A stretch of 64,000 nucleotides of DNA from Gemmatimonadota bacterium (GTDB lineage: Bacteria; Gemmatimonadota; Gemmatimonadetes; Gemmatimonadales; Gemmatimonadaceae), in assembly GCA_026387935.1 (NCBI GenBank), contig JAPLKU010000019.1, forward strand, positions 235,351-299,350, written 5' to 3'. Numbering within the stretch: the stretch's first letter is position 1; the number at the start of each line of letters is the position of its first letter. The notes under the pieces were generated by a model. The model made no database searches, was not told where the DNA came from, and was given only the letters and a program-made list of their open reading frames with translations. Shown one piece after another: positions 29,622 to 38,743 of the stretch. A program made the position numbers and the translations under genes.

Positions 29622-30938
29622 ATGGTCTCGATAAAAGTTCCCCCACTCGGCGAGTCCATTACGGAAGCCACTGTCTCTCGGTGGCTGAAGAATGAAGGCG
29701 ACGCCGTCGCCGCCGGAGAAACGCTCGTCGAGCTGGAGACCGACAAGATCACGGTCGAGGTGCCCGCACTCAAGGCGGGAGCCCTCGGAAAACGCCTTCG
29801 CGCCGAAGGCGATGTGGTCGCCGTCGGCGATATCCTGGGCGAAGTCGATGAATCGGCGACCGGAGTAGCAGCGCCAGCGGCCCGATTGGCGGTCCCGGCC
29901 GCCGCGGCACCGGTGGCCGCACCTGTGGCCGCACCCCTCGGGGCGGCTACCACAGCGGCCGTGGCGACCGACATCCGCAGCGCTCCTTCGGCGCGCAAAC
30001 TGGCCGAGGAAGCTGGTGTGAACCTCGCCGCGGTTCAGGGAACGGGCCGCGGCGGCGTAGTGAGCCGCCCGGACGTGGTCGCGGCCATGAGTAGTGCGCC
30101 CGCGGCACCAGTGGCGCCCGCTGCACCAGCGCCGCCGCGCGCTCCGGTTGCTCCGGTTGCTCCGGCTGCTCCGGCTGCTCCGGCTGGTGAGACGGCGCCG
30201 CTGCCAAGTCAGTTCGCACTCAACCGTCCAGGCGGTGACGCCGGGCGAGAAACGCGCGAAAAGATGACGACGCGCCGCAAGCGCATCGCAGAAAATCTGC
30301 TCGCGGCGCAGCACAATACGGCCCACCTCACGACGTTCAACGAGATCGACATGACGTCCGTGTCCGAGCTCCGCGACCGGATGAAGGAACGCGTGGAGAA
30401 AACGCACGGCGTGAAGCTGACGTTCATGGCGTTTTTCGCGCACGCCACGATCATCGCGCTCGAGCAGTTCCGCTCGGTGAATGGCCGCGTGGACGGCGAC
30501 ATGATCGTCTACCACAACTATGTCAATCTTGGCATCGCCGTCTCGAGTGAAGCCGGACTGGTGGTGCCGAACCTGAAAGATTCGCAGCGGATGGGCGTGC
30601 TGACGCTGGCGAAGGAAATCGCGAATGTCGCCGGTCGTGCGCGCGACTCCAAGTTGACGATCGACGACTTGACCGGCGGGACGTTCACCATCACCAATGG
30701 CGGCGTCTTCGGCTCGCTGGTGTCGACGCCGATCATCAACTACCCGCAGGTCGGCATCCTCGGGCTCCACAAGATTCAGGACCGCCCGATCGCGATGAAG
30801 GGGGAGGTCGTGATCCGCCCGATGATGTACGTGGCGCTCTCGTACGACCACCGGCTGATTGACGGCCAGCAGGCCGTGCTCTTCCTCGTGCGGGTCAAGG
30901 AGCTGATGGAAGACCCGGAGTCGATGCTGATTTCGTAG
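29622..30938 (+). CDS. sucB: Dihydrolipoamide succinyltransferase (2-oxoglutarate dehydrogenase E2)
   Basis: 438-aa E2 core of a 2-oxo-acid dehydrogenase complex. The lipoyl domain (residues 1-76) has the lipoylated Lys42 in ETDKITVEV. An Ala/Pro-rich linker, the E3-binding domain ([27 protein letters not shown]) and a second, longer Ala/Pro linker follow. The catalytic acyltransferase has [28 protein letters not shown] and the active-site [12 protein letters not shown]. Sequence start [15 protein letters not shown] favours succinyl over acetyl transfer. In-frame upstream GTG 29583 and ATG 29601 would add a non-homologous leader. lpd (E3) lies 1.2 kb downstream; sucA is not in the window. Confidence 0.93.
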   Translation: MVSIKVPPLGESITEATVSRWLKNEGDAVAAGETLVELETDKITVEVPALKAGALGKRLRAEGDVVAVGDILGEVDESATGVAAPAARLAVPAAAAPVAAPVAAPLGAATTAAVATDIRSAPSARKLAEEAGVNLAAVQGTGRGGVVSRPDVVAAMSSAPAAPVAPAAPAPPRAPVAPVAPAAPAAPAGETAPLPSQFALNRPGGDAGRETREKMTTRRKRIAENLLAAQHNTAHLTTFNEIDMTSVSELRDRMKERVEKTHGVKLTFMAFFAHATIIALEQFRSVNGRVDGDMIVYHNYVNLGIAVSSEAGLVVPNLKDSQRMGVLTLAKEIANVAGRARDSKLTIDDLTGGTFTITNGGVFGSLVSTPIINYPQVGILGLHKIQDRPIAMKGEVVIRPMMYVALSYDHRLIDGQQAVLFLVRVKELMEDPESMLIS

Positions 30939-30959
30939 CATCGGTCGCGCCCGCGCCGA

Positions 30960-32099
30960 CTAGTTCTGTTCGTTCAGGTCGGGACGCTTCTGCGGTGCGG
31001 TGAAGGTGACCGGCAACTGATAGACCTGCGCTACGGGACGCTGCGCCTTGACGGCTGGCGAGAATGTCGCATCGAGCACGGCGAGTCGCACCGCGTCGGA
31101 AAACTTCGAGTGCGTCGCCGACACCACCCCGATCGACTCCTTGTTCAGCTTACCGTCGGCCTCGACGATGAACTCGATCACCGCCGATCCGCCGACGCCG
31201 ATGGCGCGCAGTGAATCGGGGAAATCCGGCTCCTGCATGGAGGTAATCTTGGCGGGCGTATCCACTTCGTTCGCGACAAAAAGTCGCTGCGCATCGAGGA
31301 GACGCATGATGGAGTCCGCGCCAATCTTCGGCGGATGGATGGGGCGTTCTCCTTGTCGCGTCCAGATGACGATTGCGCCGCAGCCCTGCGCGTACGGCGG
31401 GCCCTGGAAGCGCGGCGGCACGAGCGAGGCGCTCGAGTAGACCTCAACCGCCTCGACCGTATGCGGCGGTATCATCTCCGGATCAAAGGGAATGCCAAGC
31501 AGAGGCTGGCCGTCAATCCAATAGATGGGCGCACACTTGTTTTCACGGAGACGGACCTCCGTGAACCCCCGCATCGTGCGGGCAATGTGCACACCCGGGA
31601 TCCGGCGCAGAATGTCGCTGAACGAGGCCGGATTCGTCTTCATGAATTGTTCGCGAAACGCGAAGTAGCCGTTCCCACCGGTGCGTTCACGTTCGCGAAT
31701 GGACGCGAGCACCGTATTCTGCTCGCCGGACGCGCTCACGACGACCGGTCGCACCATTTGCACGGCGCGCGTCATCCGCACCTCCAGCGCCGGCGACGGC
31801 ATTTGCGGGAGATGCACCGTCAATGTTTCAGGCCTGAACCCAATCCGGCGCACCACGAGACGCGGGAGCGTGTCGTTGAGTACAAACAGTTCGAAGGTGC
31901 CGTCGTCGGTGGTGACGGCCGCCATGTTGGCCGATCCAATGACGCGAATCTGCGCCCCAACCACCTTTTCGCCGGCCACAGAAATTGCCGAGCCGGCCAC
32001 CCGGGTACTCGGCGACTGCCCCGGCGCGCGCAACGAGGCGACGGCCAATGCCGCCACCAGCCCAAGCCCACGCCACGCTCGACCCGCCGTCTTGCCCAT
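30960..32099 (-). CDS. Carboxypeptidase-regulatory, TonB-plug and TonB C-terminal fusion protein
   Basis: 379 aa from ATG 32099, with a signal/anchor segment (GLGLVAALAVASL). Residues about 33-110 are a carboxypeptidase regulatory-like beta-sandwich (GSAISVAGEKVVGAQIRV, DDGTFELFVL). About 155-250 is a receptor plug (FSDILRRIPGVHIAR, IYWIDGQPL, VEAVEVYSSASLVP, CGAIVIWTR) with two cysteines, C189 and C240. About 285-375 is a TonB C-terminal energy-transducer domain (SAVIEFIVEADGKLN, LAVLDATFSPA). There is no beta-barrel. A protein carrying both the plug of a receptor and the C-terminal domain of TonB is unusual. It lies opposite in strand between sucB and lpd. Function unknown. Confidence 0.8.
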   Translation of the reverse strand: MGKTAGRAWRGLGLVAALAVASLRAPGQSPSTRVAGSAISVAGEKVVGAQIRVIGSANMAAVTTDDGTFELFVLNDTLPRLVVRRIGFRPETLTVHLPQMPSPALEVRMTRAVQMVRPVVVSASGEQNTVLASIRERERTGGNGYFAFREQFMKTNPASFSDILRRIPGVHIARTMRGFTEVRLRENKCAPIYWIDGQPLLGIPFDPEMIPPHTVEAVEVYSSASLVPPRFQGPPYAQGCGAIVIWTRQGERPIHPPKIGADSIMRLLDAQRLFVANEVDTPAKITSMQEPDFPDSLRAIGVGGSAVIEFIVEADGKLNKESIGVVSATHSKFSDAVRLAVLDATFSPAVKAQRPVAQVYQLPVTFTAPQKRPDLNEQN

Positions 32100-32189
32100 T
32101 GCCTCGTCCTGGCGCGCAGAGGAAAACCACCTTCGCGGCGCCGTTAGATTCCGTACTGCAGTTCTACCACCAATTACCCACACCGTCCA

Positions 32190-33599
32190 GTGAGCGTAAC
32201 GCCCCAGCCCGTCGATGTTGTCGTCATCGGCGGAGGCCCAGGCGGCTATGTCGCGGCCATCCGCGCGGCCCAACTCGGCCTCAATACCGTCTGCGTCGAG
32301 ATGGACAAAACGCTCGGCGGCACCTGCGTCAACGTCGGCTGCATTCCGAGCAAGGCACTCCTCCAGTCGTCAGAGCACTACGAGTTCACGCGACTCCATG
32401 CCGCTGAGCATGGCATTCTGGTCGGCGATCTGAAGCTCGACCTCGCGCGCATCTTGCAGCGAAAGACTGACGTCATCAGCGCGAACACGAAGGGAGTCGA
32501 GTTTCTATTCAAGAAGAACAAGGTCACCTGGGCCAAGGGCGCCGGGCGCCTCCTTCCGGGCAACCTTGTCGAGGTGACGGCCGCCGACGGAACCGTGACC
32601 ACATATCAGGGACGAAGCGTGATCGTCGCGACGGGATCGGTGGCCTCCGGCCTCCCCTTCCTGCCGTTCGACGAAGAGCGCGTGCTCTCGAACGTCGGTG
32701 CGCTGTCGATTGCCGAAGTCCCGAAGCACCTGATCGTCATTGGCGGCGGGGTCATCGGACTCGAGCTGGGATCCGTCTGGCGCCGACTCGGCGCGAAGGT
32801 CACCGTCATCGAGTTCATGCCCACGATTCTGCCCGGCAATGATGACGACGTGATCAAGGAAGCCGATCGCATCCTGCGAAAGCAGGGGCTCGCGATGCAC
32901 ACGGGAACGAAGGTCGTCGGCGGTCGGCGCGAAGGCAATCGGGTATTCATCGACGTGGAACAGGGGGCGGCAAAGCTGACCCTCGATGGCGACTACGTGC
33001 TCGTTTCCATCGGCCGCAAGCCGGCGATGCCCGGTGTTGATGCGGCCGCACTCGGGATGGCCGTCGGCACGCGTGGCGAGATTCTCGTGGATGCGCAGAT
33101 GCGGACCAGCGTGCCGAATGTCTATGCGATTGGCGACGTGGTCGGCGGGAAACTCCTTGCCCACAAGGCGGAAGAAGAGGGCGTGGTCGCTGCCGAAGTG
33201 ATCGCGGGGCACCACGCGAGCATGCACTATTTCAACATGCCGTCAGTGGTGTACACCTGGCCGGAAATCGCGACCTGCGGACTGGCGGAGCACGAGGTGA
33301 AGGCCAGCGGTCGCGCGTACAAGACGGGCAAGTTCCCCTTCTCCGCCAACGGTCGCGCGCGCACGATGGGCGACACGGGTGGGTTCGTGAAGTTCATCAC
33401 CGATGCGGCGACCAACGAAGTGCTTGGCTGCCACATCATTGGCCCGAATGCCAGCGACCTTATCGCGTCGGTTGTCGTCGCGATGGAATTCCGTGCCTCG
33501 GCCAACGACATCGGCGAAACCGTGCACGCGCATCCGACGCTCGCCGAAGCGGTGAAGGAAGCGGCGCTCGCGGCGCTCGGACGCGTGATTCACACCTGA
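32190..33599 (+). CDS. lpd: Dihydrolipoyl dehydrogenase (E3)
   Basis: 469-aa flavoprotein disulfide reductase that reoxidises the E2 lipoyl group with NAD+. The N-terminal FAD motif is VVVIGGGPGGYVAAI; the redox disulfide Cys46/Cys51 is in GGTCVNVGCIPSK; the NAD motif is VIGGGVIGLELGSVW near 184; the dimer-interface catalytic His-Glu is in TVHAHPTLAEAVKEAAL at the C-terminus. It starts at GTG 32190. A few hundred bases beyond sucB, it is most likely the partner of that E2, though the intervening gene runs the other way. An FkbM-like methyltransferase gene starts four bases after its stop. Confidence 0.95.
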   Translation: MSVTPQPVDVVVIGGGPGGYVAAIRAAQLGLNTVCVEMDKTLGGTCVNVGCIPSKALLQSSEHYEFTRLHAAEHGILVGDLKLDLARILQRKTDVISANTKGVEFLFKKNKVTWAKGAGRLLPGNLVEVTAADGTVTTYQGRSVIVATGSVASGLPFLPFDEERVLSNVGALSIAEVPKHLIVIGGGVIGLELGSVWRRLGAKVTVIEFMPTILPGNDDDVIKEADRILRKQGLAMHTGTKVVGGRREGNRVFIDVEQGAAKLTLDGDYVLVSIGRKPAMPGVDAAALGMAVGTRGEILVDAQMRTSVPNVYAIGDVVGGKLLAHKAEEEGVVAAEVIAGHHASMHYFNMPSVVYTWPEIATCGLAEHEVKASGRAYKTGKFPFSANGRARTMGDTGGFVKFITDAATNEVLGCHIIGPNASDLIASVVVAMEFRASANDIGETVHAHPTLAEAVKEAALAALGRVIHT

Positions 33600-33602
33600 G
33601 TG

Positions 33603-34436
33603 ATGAGTGAACCGGCCGATGAGCGCGGTCGAGCACGAGCCGTGATCGTCGCGACACTGCGTCGCTGGTATCACGCCCTCGTCCCCTTCGAGGTGCGCCG
33701 CGCGCTGCGCGTGAATCGGTTCGACCCGACGCGGCGCGCGCGTGTCCGCCTCTGGCGGACAACCGGCGGGCGCGTGGCCACGGGACCGTTTTCCGGGTTG
33801 CTTTTCAACAGCCGCTCGCCTGAAGACGCGTACCCTCCCGTGCTGCTCGGGTCGTACGAGTCGGACGTCCATGAGTGGCTGGAAAGGGAGATCGCGCGCG
33901 GCTGGTCCGCGGTGGTCAACATCGGGAGCAACAACGGCTACTACTCGACCGGCCTCGCCATGCGAATGCCGTTGGCGATCGTACATGCCTTCGAGATGGA
34001 TGACACGCTCCGGGTCGAAACGCGCAGGTCAGCGGAGATCAACGGCGTCGCCAACCGTGTACGCGCGCTTGGCATCGCGGACCTTTCGTCTCTCGCGGCA
34101 CTCCCGATCGAGCACGCGCTGGTCGTCTGCGACTGCGAGGGCTACGAACGCGAGTTACTCAACCCTGCGCTCATTCCATGGCTTTCGAACGCAGCGATGC
34201 TCGTGGAGCTGCACGACTTTGCGGCGCCCGGCGCAACGGACGCGTTGCGTTCGCGTTTTTCTGCCACGCATCAGATCGCGATCGTCGAACAGCAGCCGCG
34301 TGATGCGGCGGCCTGGGCCGCGCGCGCCGGCGTCAGCGTCGCCGATGCGGCGCGACTCGCCGTGGAACCGCGTCCCTGGGATGGTCAGATCATTCCAGGG
34401 CGGTGGATGCTGCTTTCGCCGCGGGGCCCGGCTTAG
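33603..34436 (+). CDS. FkbM-like SAM-dependent methyltransferase
   Basis: 277 aa. Motif I is VVNIGSNNGYYSTGLA (about residue 100), followed by AFEMDDTLRVETRRSAEIN, matching the FkbM-type layout for the SAM pocket; ALVVCDCEGYERELLNP contains the DxEG motif typical of the family. The N-terminal 80 residues are Arg-rich. Family members O-methylate sugars or other small acceptors; the acceptor here is unknown. The start follows the lpd stop within four bases (an in-frame GTG 33600 is also possible), so it is probably co-transcribed with lpd, although a metabolic link is not apparent. Confidence 0.7.
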   Translation: MSEPADERGRARAVIVATLRRWYHALVPFEVRRALRVNRFDPTRRARVRLWRTTGGRVATGPFSGLLFNSRSPEDAYPPVLLGSYESDVHEWLEREIARGWSAVVNIGSNNGYYSTGLAMRMPLAIVHAFEMDDTLRVETRRSAEINGVANRVRALGIADLSSLAALPIEHALVVCDCEGYERELLNPALIPWLSNAAMLVELHDFAAPGATDALRSRFSATHQIAIVEQQPRDAAAWAARAGVSVADAARLAVEPRPWDGQIIPGRWMLLSPRGPA

Positions 34437-34478
34437 CGGCCAATGCCGGCGGCGCGGCCAGCGCTCGGCACCTTCTGC

Positions 34479-34994
34479 TCAGGCCAGGTAGCGTTCGCGC
34501 AGGATCTTCTGGTGGTGCAACTCGTGCCCCGTACAGATGTACGCCAGCGCTCGCACGGTGACGGGCTTGTCGCTTGCCGTGCCACGGCGTGCCCACGCCG
34601 CCGCGTCGAACGACTCCATGAGTTGGAGCGTGGCTGCGCGAATAGTGGCGAACTCCTGCACGAGGCTGGCGAGCGATCGGCTATTGGCTCCCGAGTGCGG
34701 CACCCAGTCATCCTGTTCGAACCCCGGAAGCGGAGTGGTGTCGCCGCGCCCGATGCGAAGCATGCGGTAAGCGAACACGCGCTCGGTGTCAGCCATATGA
34801 AGCACCGCTTCCTTCAGCGTCCACTTTCCCGGGCCGTAGGCGCGCGAGGAGCGCTCATCGCTGACGCCGGAGAGGAGCGCGACGGTCTCGCTCAGCTGAC
34901 GCTTCAGATGGTCGCGGACGTCGCCCTCGGGCACGAGCGAGGTGTACGTGGAGTAATACGGCGCGTGTTCGTCAGCGGCAGGTCTCTGAAGCAT
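34479..34994 (-). CDS. DinB-family metal-dependent hydrolase/transferase fold protein
   Basis: 171 aa from ATG 34994, preceded by GGGGGA eight bases upstream. It is a four-helix DinB-like bundle: GPGKWTLKEAVLHMADTERV carries the first metal His, and GHELHHQKILRERYL near the C-terminus carries the other two. This matches the three-His site of DinB_2/YfiT-like proteins, which include thiol transferases. Upstream in the same direction, after a strong terminator hairpin, lies the sigma-factor unit. Substrate unknown. Confidence 0.85.
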   Translation of the reverse strand: MLQRPAADEHAPYYSTYTSLVPEGDVRDHLKRQLSETVALLSGVSDERSSRAYGPGKWTLKEAVLHMADTERVFAYRMLRIGRGDTTPLPGFEQDDWVPHSGANSRSLASLVQEFATIRAATLQLMESFDAAAWARRGTASDKPVTVRALAYICTGHELHHQKILRERYLA

Positions 34995-35021
34995 TCGGAA
35001 GTCCCCCGGGTTAAATGCGAA

Positions 35022-35052
35022 GGGCGGCGGAGAACCAGGTTCTCCACCGCCC
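35022..35052 (-). terminator. Intrinsic terminator for the sigma-factor operon
   Basis: A 15-bp inverted repeat with one mismatch (35022-35036 with 35038-35052) and minimal loop, read on the minus strand after the 35091 stop. It is followed by TTCGCATTT. It separates the ECF sigma unit from the DinB gene. Confidence 0.7.
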
Positions 35053-35090
35053 CGCAATTTATCCTGTCGCCGGCCCAGCTACATCACACC

Positions 35091-35390
35091 TCAGCCTTCC
35101 TTGCGGATGGCCCCCATGATGGCGCCGCTGATCGGCGTGGGCGTGTGCATGCGGCGGCGGCGTGACGTCTCGTTTTGCACCTTGCTCCACAGCGCATAGC
35201 TGTCGGCGGCGTGCAGCGCGGACTGATCCACGGGCTCACCATCGAGCCAGGCCTGGATGATTGCCGGCGTATGCGCGGCTTCGATCGGCACTTCACGATC
35301 GGTGGGTTCAGCAAGCGCTTCATCGCGACGCTCGCCCTGCGCGGGCTCGCTCTGCGGGGTGACGTTGGGATCCAAGTTGTCGTGTATCAT
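35091..35390 (-). CDS. Small soluble protein encoded with ECF sigma factor (putative anti-sigma)
   Basis: 99 aa, overlapping the sigma gene's stop by four bases, so translationally coupled. The N-terminal half is acidic and polar; the core is PAIIQAWLDGEPVDQSALHAADSYALWSKV, split here as AWLDGEPVDQ and ALHAADSYALWSKV, which resembles the helical region of anti-sigma factors. It contains no Cys and no hydrophobic membrane segment, so it is neither a zinc-binding (ZAS) nor a membrane-bound anti-sigma. It has an Arg cluster (SRRRRMH) near residue 76. Anti-sigma function is inferred from position and the weak core similarity. Confidence 0.6.
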   Translation of the reverse strand: MIHDNLDPNVTPQSEPAQGERRDEALAEPTDREVPIEAAHTPAIIQAWLDGEPVDQSALHAADSYALWSKVQNETSRRRRMHTPTPISGAIMGAIRKEG

Positions 35391-35953
35391 GCGGCTCGTT
35401 CCTCCAGCAACTTTTGCAGCGCCTCGCGGGCGCGGTGGACACGCATCTTCAGGGCACCTACCGTCGTCTCCAGCAGCTCGGCCATGTCTTCGTACGAGCG
35501 ACCTTCGACGTGCTTCATTACGAACGCCTCTCGCAGAGACGCGGGAAGGGCTGCGAGCGCCCGGTCCAGATCGCCCCGCAACTCGCCCCGAGTCAACTCT
35601 TCTTCGGGCGTCTCATATCCAGACGGTTGATCGTCCTCTTCGTAACTCAGATGGGTGCGCCGGATGTTCTTCAGCCAGTCCTTGCACCCGTTTGCCACAA
35701 TCCTGAAGACCCAGGCATCGAAGCGGCCACGCACTTCACCCAAGTGCTGGTACGCCTTGATGAACGAGTTCTGCAGAATGTCGGCGGCGTCGTCCGGGCT
35801 GCCTGTCATGCCGACCGCATGCCGATACAGCGGATCGCTGTACCGACTGATCAGCAAGCCAAACGCATCCCGGTCGCCAGCACGAATGCGATCAATGATC
35901 ACTTGATCTGCATCCGCCTCGGGTTGTTGCGGTTCGGAGGGGACTGACTTCAC
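35387..35953 (-). CDS. ECF-type RNA polymerase sigma factor
   Basis: 188 aa from GTG 35953; an ATG at 36064 would add 37 residues that do not look like sigma sequence. Region 2: DRDAFGLLISRYSDPLYRHA, DAADILQNSFIKAYQHL and FDAWVFRIVANGCKDWLKNIRR. An acidic linker (YEEDDQPSGYETPEEE) leads to region 4: LDRALAALPASLREAFVMKH and the helix-turn-helix SYEDMAELLETTVGALKMRVHRARE. Its partner gene overlaps by four bases. The recognised promoter and inducing signal are unknown. Confidence 0.92.
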   Translation of the reverse strand: MKSVPSEPQQPEADADQVIIDRIRAGDRDAFGLLISRYSDPLYRHAVGMTGSPDDAADILQNSFIKAYQHLGEVRGRFDAWVFRIVANGCKDWLKNIRRTHLSYEEDDQPSGYETPEEELTRGELRGDLDRALAALPASLREAFVMKHVEGRSYEDMAELLETTVGALKMRVHRAREALQKLLEERAA

Positions 35954-36082
35954 GACGCTAGTGTAACTACGCACACGCGTCGTGGACAGACCTACTCGCC
36001 GCACGTAACCCAAGGGTGCCGGTGCCGTCACGTTGAATTGACGATTCCATGTGATCCAGGTCACACCCTGAGATACCCCGGC

Positions 36083-37366
36083 TTACGGGCATGGATTGAC
36101 CGGCAGCTGTGTATTGACTCCGCGGACGGGCAGCCCGAATCTATAGATGCTGTTGATCGCCGCCGCGGCCGCATCGGCCACCACTTGCTGGCCCGCCGGC
36201 GAAGGCCGGAGTCCGTCCAGCGAGAAGAACCACCCGAACGGTTGCGCGCAGGCGAGATGGGCCGAGGCACGGTAGGACCCGGCCAGCGCTCGCATGGAGT
36301 CGTAAGCCGGGTCGAGATCCACATACGCCCAGCCATGTGACTGGGCAAGCTGCTTGAGTTGGACGTTGAGCTGGTCCACCACACCGTCGAGCGTGGTGAC
36401 GTCGGCCGGTGTCAGCACCTGATCGGCGGCACCGGCGACGTTGGCACAGGAGAGCGCCTGCGGCGAACCCCCAAAGGCGCGCAATACGAGCGCCGTGATC
36501 TTCGCCGAGTTCACGAGGTTCGCGCTCACGTCACAGTCGCTGCTGACAGTCACGCCGTACCCGGCGAGCGCGACGCGTTCTGCGGCGATCTGGCTTGCCG
36601 CGCGCAGCGCCGGGAGTTTGCCGATGTGCGGTACCGAAAGCACCACCACTTTTGCGCCGGACTTCGCGACACTGTCGCCGATGGCGGCAATCACCGGCGC
36701 CGCAACGGCGGCCGGCACGTACGTCCAGGCAGCGACCTGCGTGTACGAGGTTGCGGGAACGAGCAGCCCGGCGGTCGCGGCGGTCATGATCTCCGCCGCA
36801 CCCAGTTCGACGCCGACGAACGTTGGCGCCTTCACCCGCATCGCCGTGACCTGCGATTGCGGGTTGGCGAGGACGAGCGCATAGCGCGACCGGTCAACGA
36901 CATCGTAGGACGACGGCGCCGCCGCGATGAGCTTGGGCGTGACATACATCGCGGCCCAGGCCGTCGCGCCCGGGAGCGCGAGATTGTCCGCGGGAGGGAC
37001 GACGGTGCTGGCGGCGCCGGCGCACGAGGAATCGCGCGCCACGGCCGAGGCACCGGACAGCCAGCGTCCTAGGAACAGGGGCGCCACGAGCGGCGGCGAA
37101 CAGCCCGGCGACTTGAACAGCGCCTGATTGAACGTCACGCCCGCCTCGAGCGCGAGGATCGCCGGCCAGGAGGTGGCTTGCGTGGACGCCACCAATCCGC
37201 CGGATTCAACGCCCGCCGAGAGGTCGCCGCCAATCACGACGAAGCGCGCGAATGCGGAGCTCGCCTTGGGACTCGTCACGTGCGCGTCACCCGGCTCGCA
37301 CGCCGACAGGGCGAGCAGTGAACCGAGCGCGGCAACCGCGAAGCCAGCGCTGATCAGCCTACGCAT
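36083..37366 (-). CDS. SGNH/GDSL-like lipoprotein
   Basis: 427 aa from ATG 37366. The signal peptide RRLISAGFAVAALGSLLALSAC ends in a lipobox (LSAC), so it is a lipoprotein. The catalytic block I is degenerate (VVIGGDLSAG in place of GDSxxxG), block III may be GDSVAKSG near 250, and block V is SLDGLRPSPAGQQ, where the usual His of DxxH is Arg. An active esterase is therefore doubtful. It overlaps the CoA-transferase gene by eight bases. Role unknown. Confidence 0.65.
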   Translation of the reverse strand: MRRLISAGFAVAALGSLLALSACEPGDAHVTSPKASSAFARFVVIGGDLSAGVESGGLVASTQATSWPAILALEAGVTFNQALFKSPGCSPPLVAPLFLGRWLSGASAVARDSSCAGAASTVVPPADNLALPGATAWAAMYVTPKLIAAAPSSYDVVDRSRYALVLANPQSQVTAMRVKAPTFVGVELGAAEIMTAATAGLLVPATSYTQVAAWTYVPAAVAAPVIAAIGDSVAKSGAKVVVLSVPHIGKLPALRAASQIAAERVALAGYGVTVSSDCDVSANLVNSAKITALVLRAFGGSPQALSCANVAGAADQVLTPADVTTLDGVVDQLNVQLKQLAQSHGWAYVDLDPAYDSMRALAGSYRASAHLACAQPFGWFFSLDGLRPSPAGQQVVADAAAAAINSIYRFGLPVRGVNTQLPVNPCP

Positions 37367-38459
37367 GTGCAAACGCATTCCACCCGTGGGCCCGCACCAG
37401 CGCGCCATGCTCGTCGAGGCGCGGCGGCGGGCGGCGCACGGTGCCGGGCGCAAAGGGCGGAATGCCGGTGAGCGGCGACGCGGCAACATCCTGCAGCACA
37501 TCGCGCACGTGTCGGACCGCACCCGCGGGAACGCCATCCTTCCGGAACGCTTCCACCCAGTGCGCGACGGGCTGCTGCGCGATGCGCTTGCCCATGAGTC
37601 CAGTGACCTCGGCACGGTTCTCCGAGCGGCCAGTATTTTTCGCAAACCGCGCGTCCGCGAGTTCCGGGACGCCGAGTTCCTTCACGACCGCAGCGAACTG
37701 ACCGTCGCTGCCGACGGCGAGGACGAGCGGCCCATCGGCGGCGTGGAAGAGCTGGTACGGCACGAGGTTCGGATGCGAGTTGCCCATGCGCGCGGGATCC
37801 TTTCCGGAAACGAGCGTGTTTTGCGCCACGTTCACCAGTGCCGCCGCCGCCGTGTGGTAGAGCGAAACGTAGACGTGGCGCTCAACCTCGAGGCCCGCGC
37901 GCACGCCTGTGAGCGTTGCGAGTACGGCAGCAAGCGCATCCTTTCCGGTGAGCACGTCCACCAGCGCGGTACCCGCGCGCATCGGCTCGCCATGCACTTC
38001 GCCGGTGATCGACATCCAACCAGACTCTGCTTGCACGACGTAGTCATACCCGGGCCGACCCGAGTCGGGACCGAACCCGGTGATGGTGCACCAGACCAAT
38101 TTCGGGTGCTGCGCGATGAGCAGGGCGGGATCGATTCCGCGGCGCGCGAGTGCGCCGGGTAAAAAATTGTCCATCACCACGTCGGCCGACGCGATGAGCG
38201 TGCGAACGAATGCGGCGTCGGCATCGACCATCAAGTCGGCGGCAACGCTCAGCTTGTTTCGATTGCAGCAGAGGTAGTACGCGCTTTCGCCGCGATCATC
38301 AAACGGCGGTCCCCATCCGCGTGACTCATCGCCGACCCCAGGACGTTCAATCTTGATGACTTCCGCACCGAGATCTCCGAGTCTCATGGTCGCGAGGGGC
38401 CCGGCGAGCACTCTTGTGAGGTCGAGAACACGCAGCCCAGAAAGGGGTAATTGGCTCAT
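37359..38459 (-). CDS. Class III CoA-transferase (CaiB/BaiF family)
   Basis: 366-aa family III CoA-transferase, which moves CoA between carboxylic acids through an aspartyl-CoA intermediate. The N-terminus LPLSGLRVLDLTRVLAGP, GAEVIKIERPG, and NRNKLSVAADL are diagnostic; the catalytic Asp168 is in ALVDVLTGKDA. Substrates vary widely (formyl, carnitine, bile acids, succinyl/itaconyl) and cannot be assigned. First gene of a two-gene minus-strand unit with the SGNH-like lipoprotein. Upstream is an AT-rich intergenic stretch. Confidence 0.92.
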   Translation of the reverse strand: MSQLPLSGLRVLDLTRVLAGPLATMRLGDLGAEVIKIERPGVGDESRGWGPPFDDRGESAYYLCCNRNKLSVAADLMVDADAAFVRTLIASADVVMDNFLPGALARRGIDPALLIAQHPKLVWCTITGFGPDSGRPGYDYVVQAESGWMSITGEVHGEPMRAGTALVDVLTGKDALAAVLATLTGVRAGLEVERHVYVSLYHTAAAALVNVAQNTLVSGKDPARMGNSHPNLVPYQLFHAADGPLVLAVGSDGQFAAVVKELGVPELADARFAKNTGRSENRAEVTGLMGKRIAQQPVAHWVEAFRKDGVPAGAVRHVRDVLQDVAASPLTGIPPFAPGTVRRPPPRLDEHGALVRAHGWNAFAHA

Positions 38460-38469
38460 TAGTGGCGCT

Positions 38470-38600
38470 CAACTGTATTGATGATGTTCGTATCAACTAT
38501 GCTAAAATGGGTCAATTTGCTATGAAATCACTACTTTTGATGCTCGCAAATCACGCAAAATAGGTACGGCTAACCGCTTGCTAGGAAAAGTTATTTCCGT
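38470..38600. other. AT-rich intergenic island / promoter region
   Basis: About 130 bases at roughly 40 percent G+C in an otherwise GC-rich chromosome, between the divergent CoA-transferase and PhaF/H1-like genes. It has several promoter-like words (TATGCTAAAAT, TTTTGATG) on both strands but no pair I can place with confidence. I see no coding sequence. Confidence 0.6.
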
Positions 38601-38743
38601 ATACTTGGCGAATCCAGTGCGTGCGCTTTTTCGTTGTCCGTCTTTTACACGGCTTTTGCACGGCCCGGACACCATCGCACCACGAGAAGCGGCGCCCCAA
38701 AACAGCACTCCGCCGCATCGCCCGACCACGGAGCTCGATCGAA

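Noticed and set aside
29610..30941. Minus-strand frame opposite sucB
   Set aside because: Antisense shadow of the E2 gene; the Ser/Arg repeats come from the Ala/Pro linker codons.
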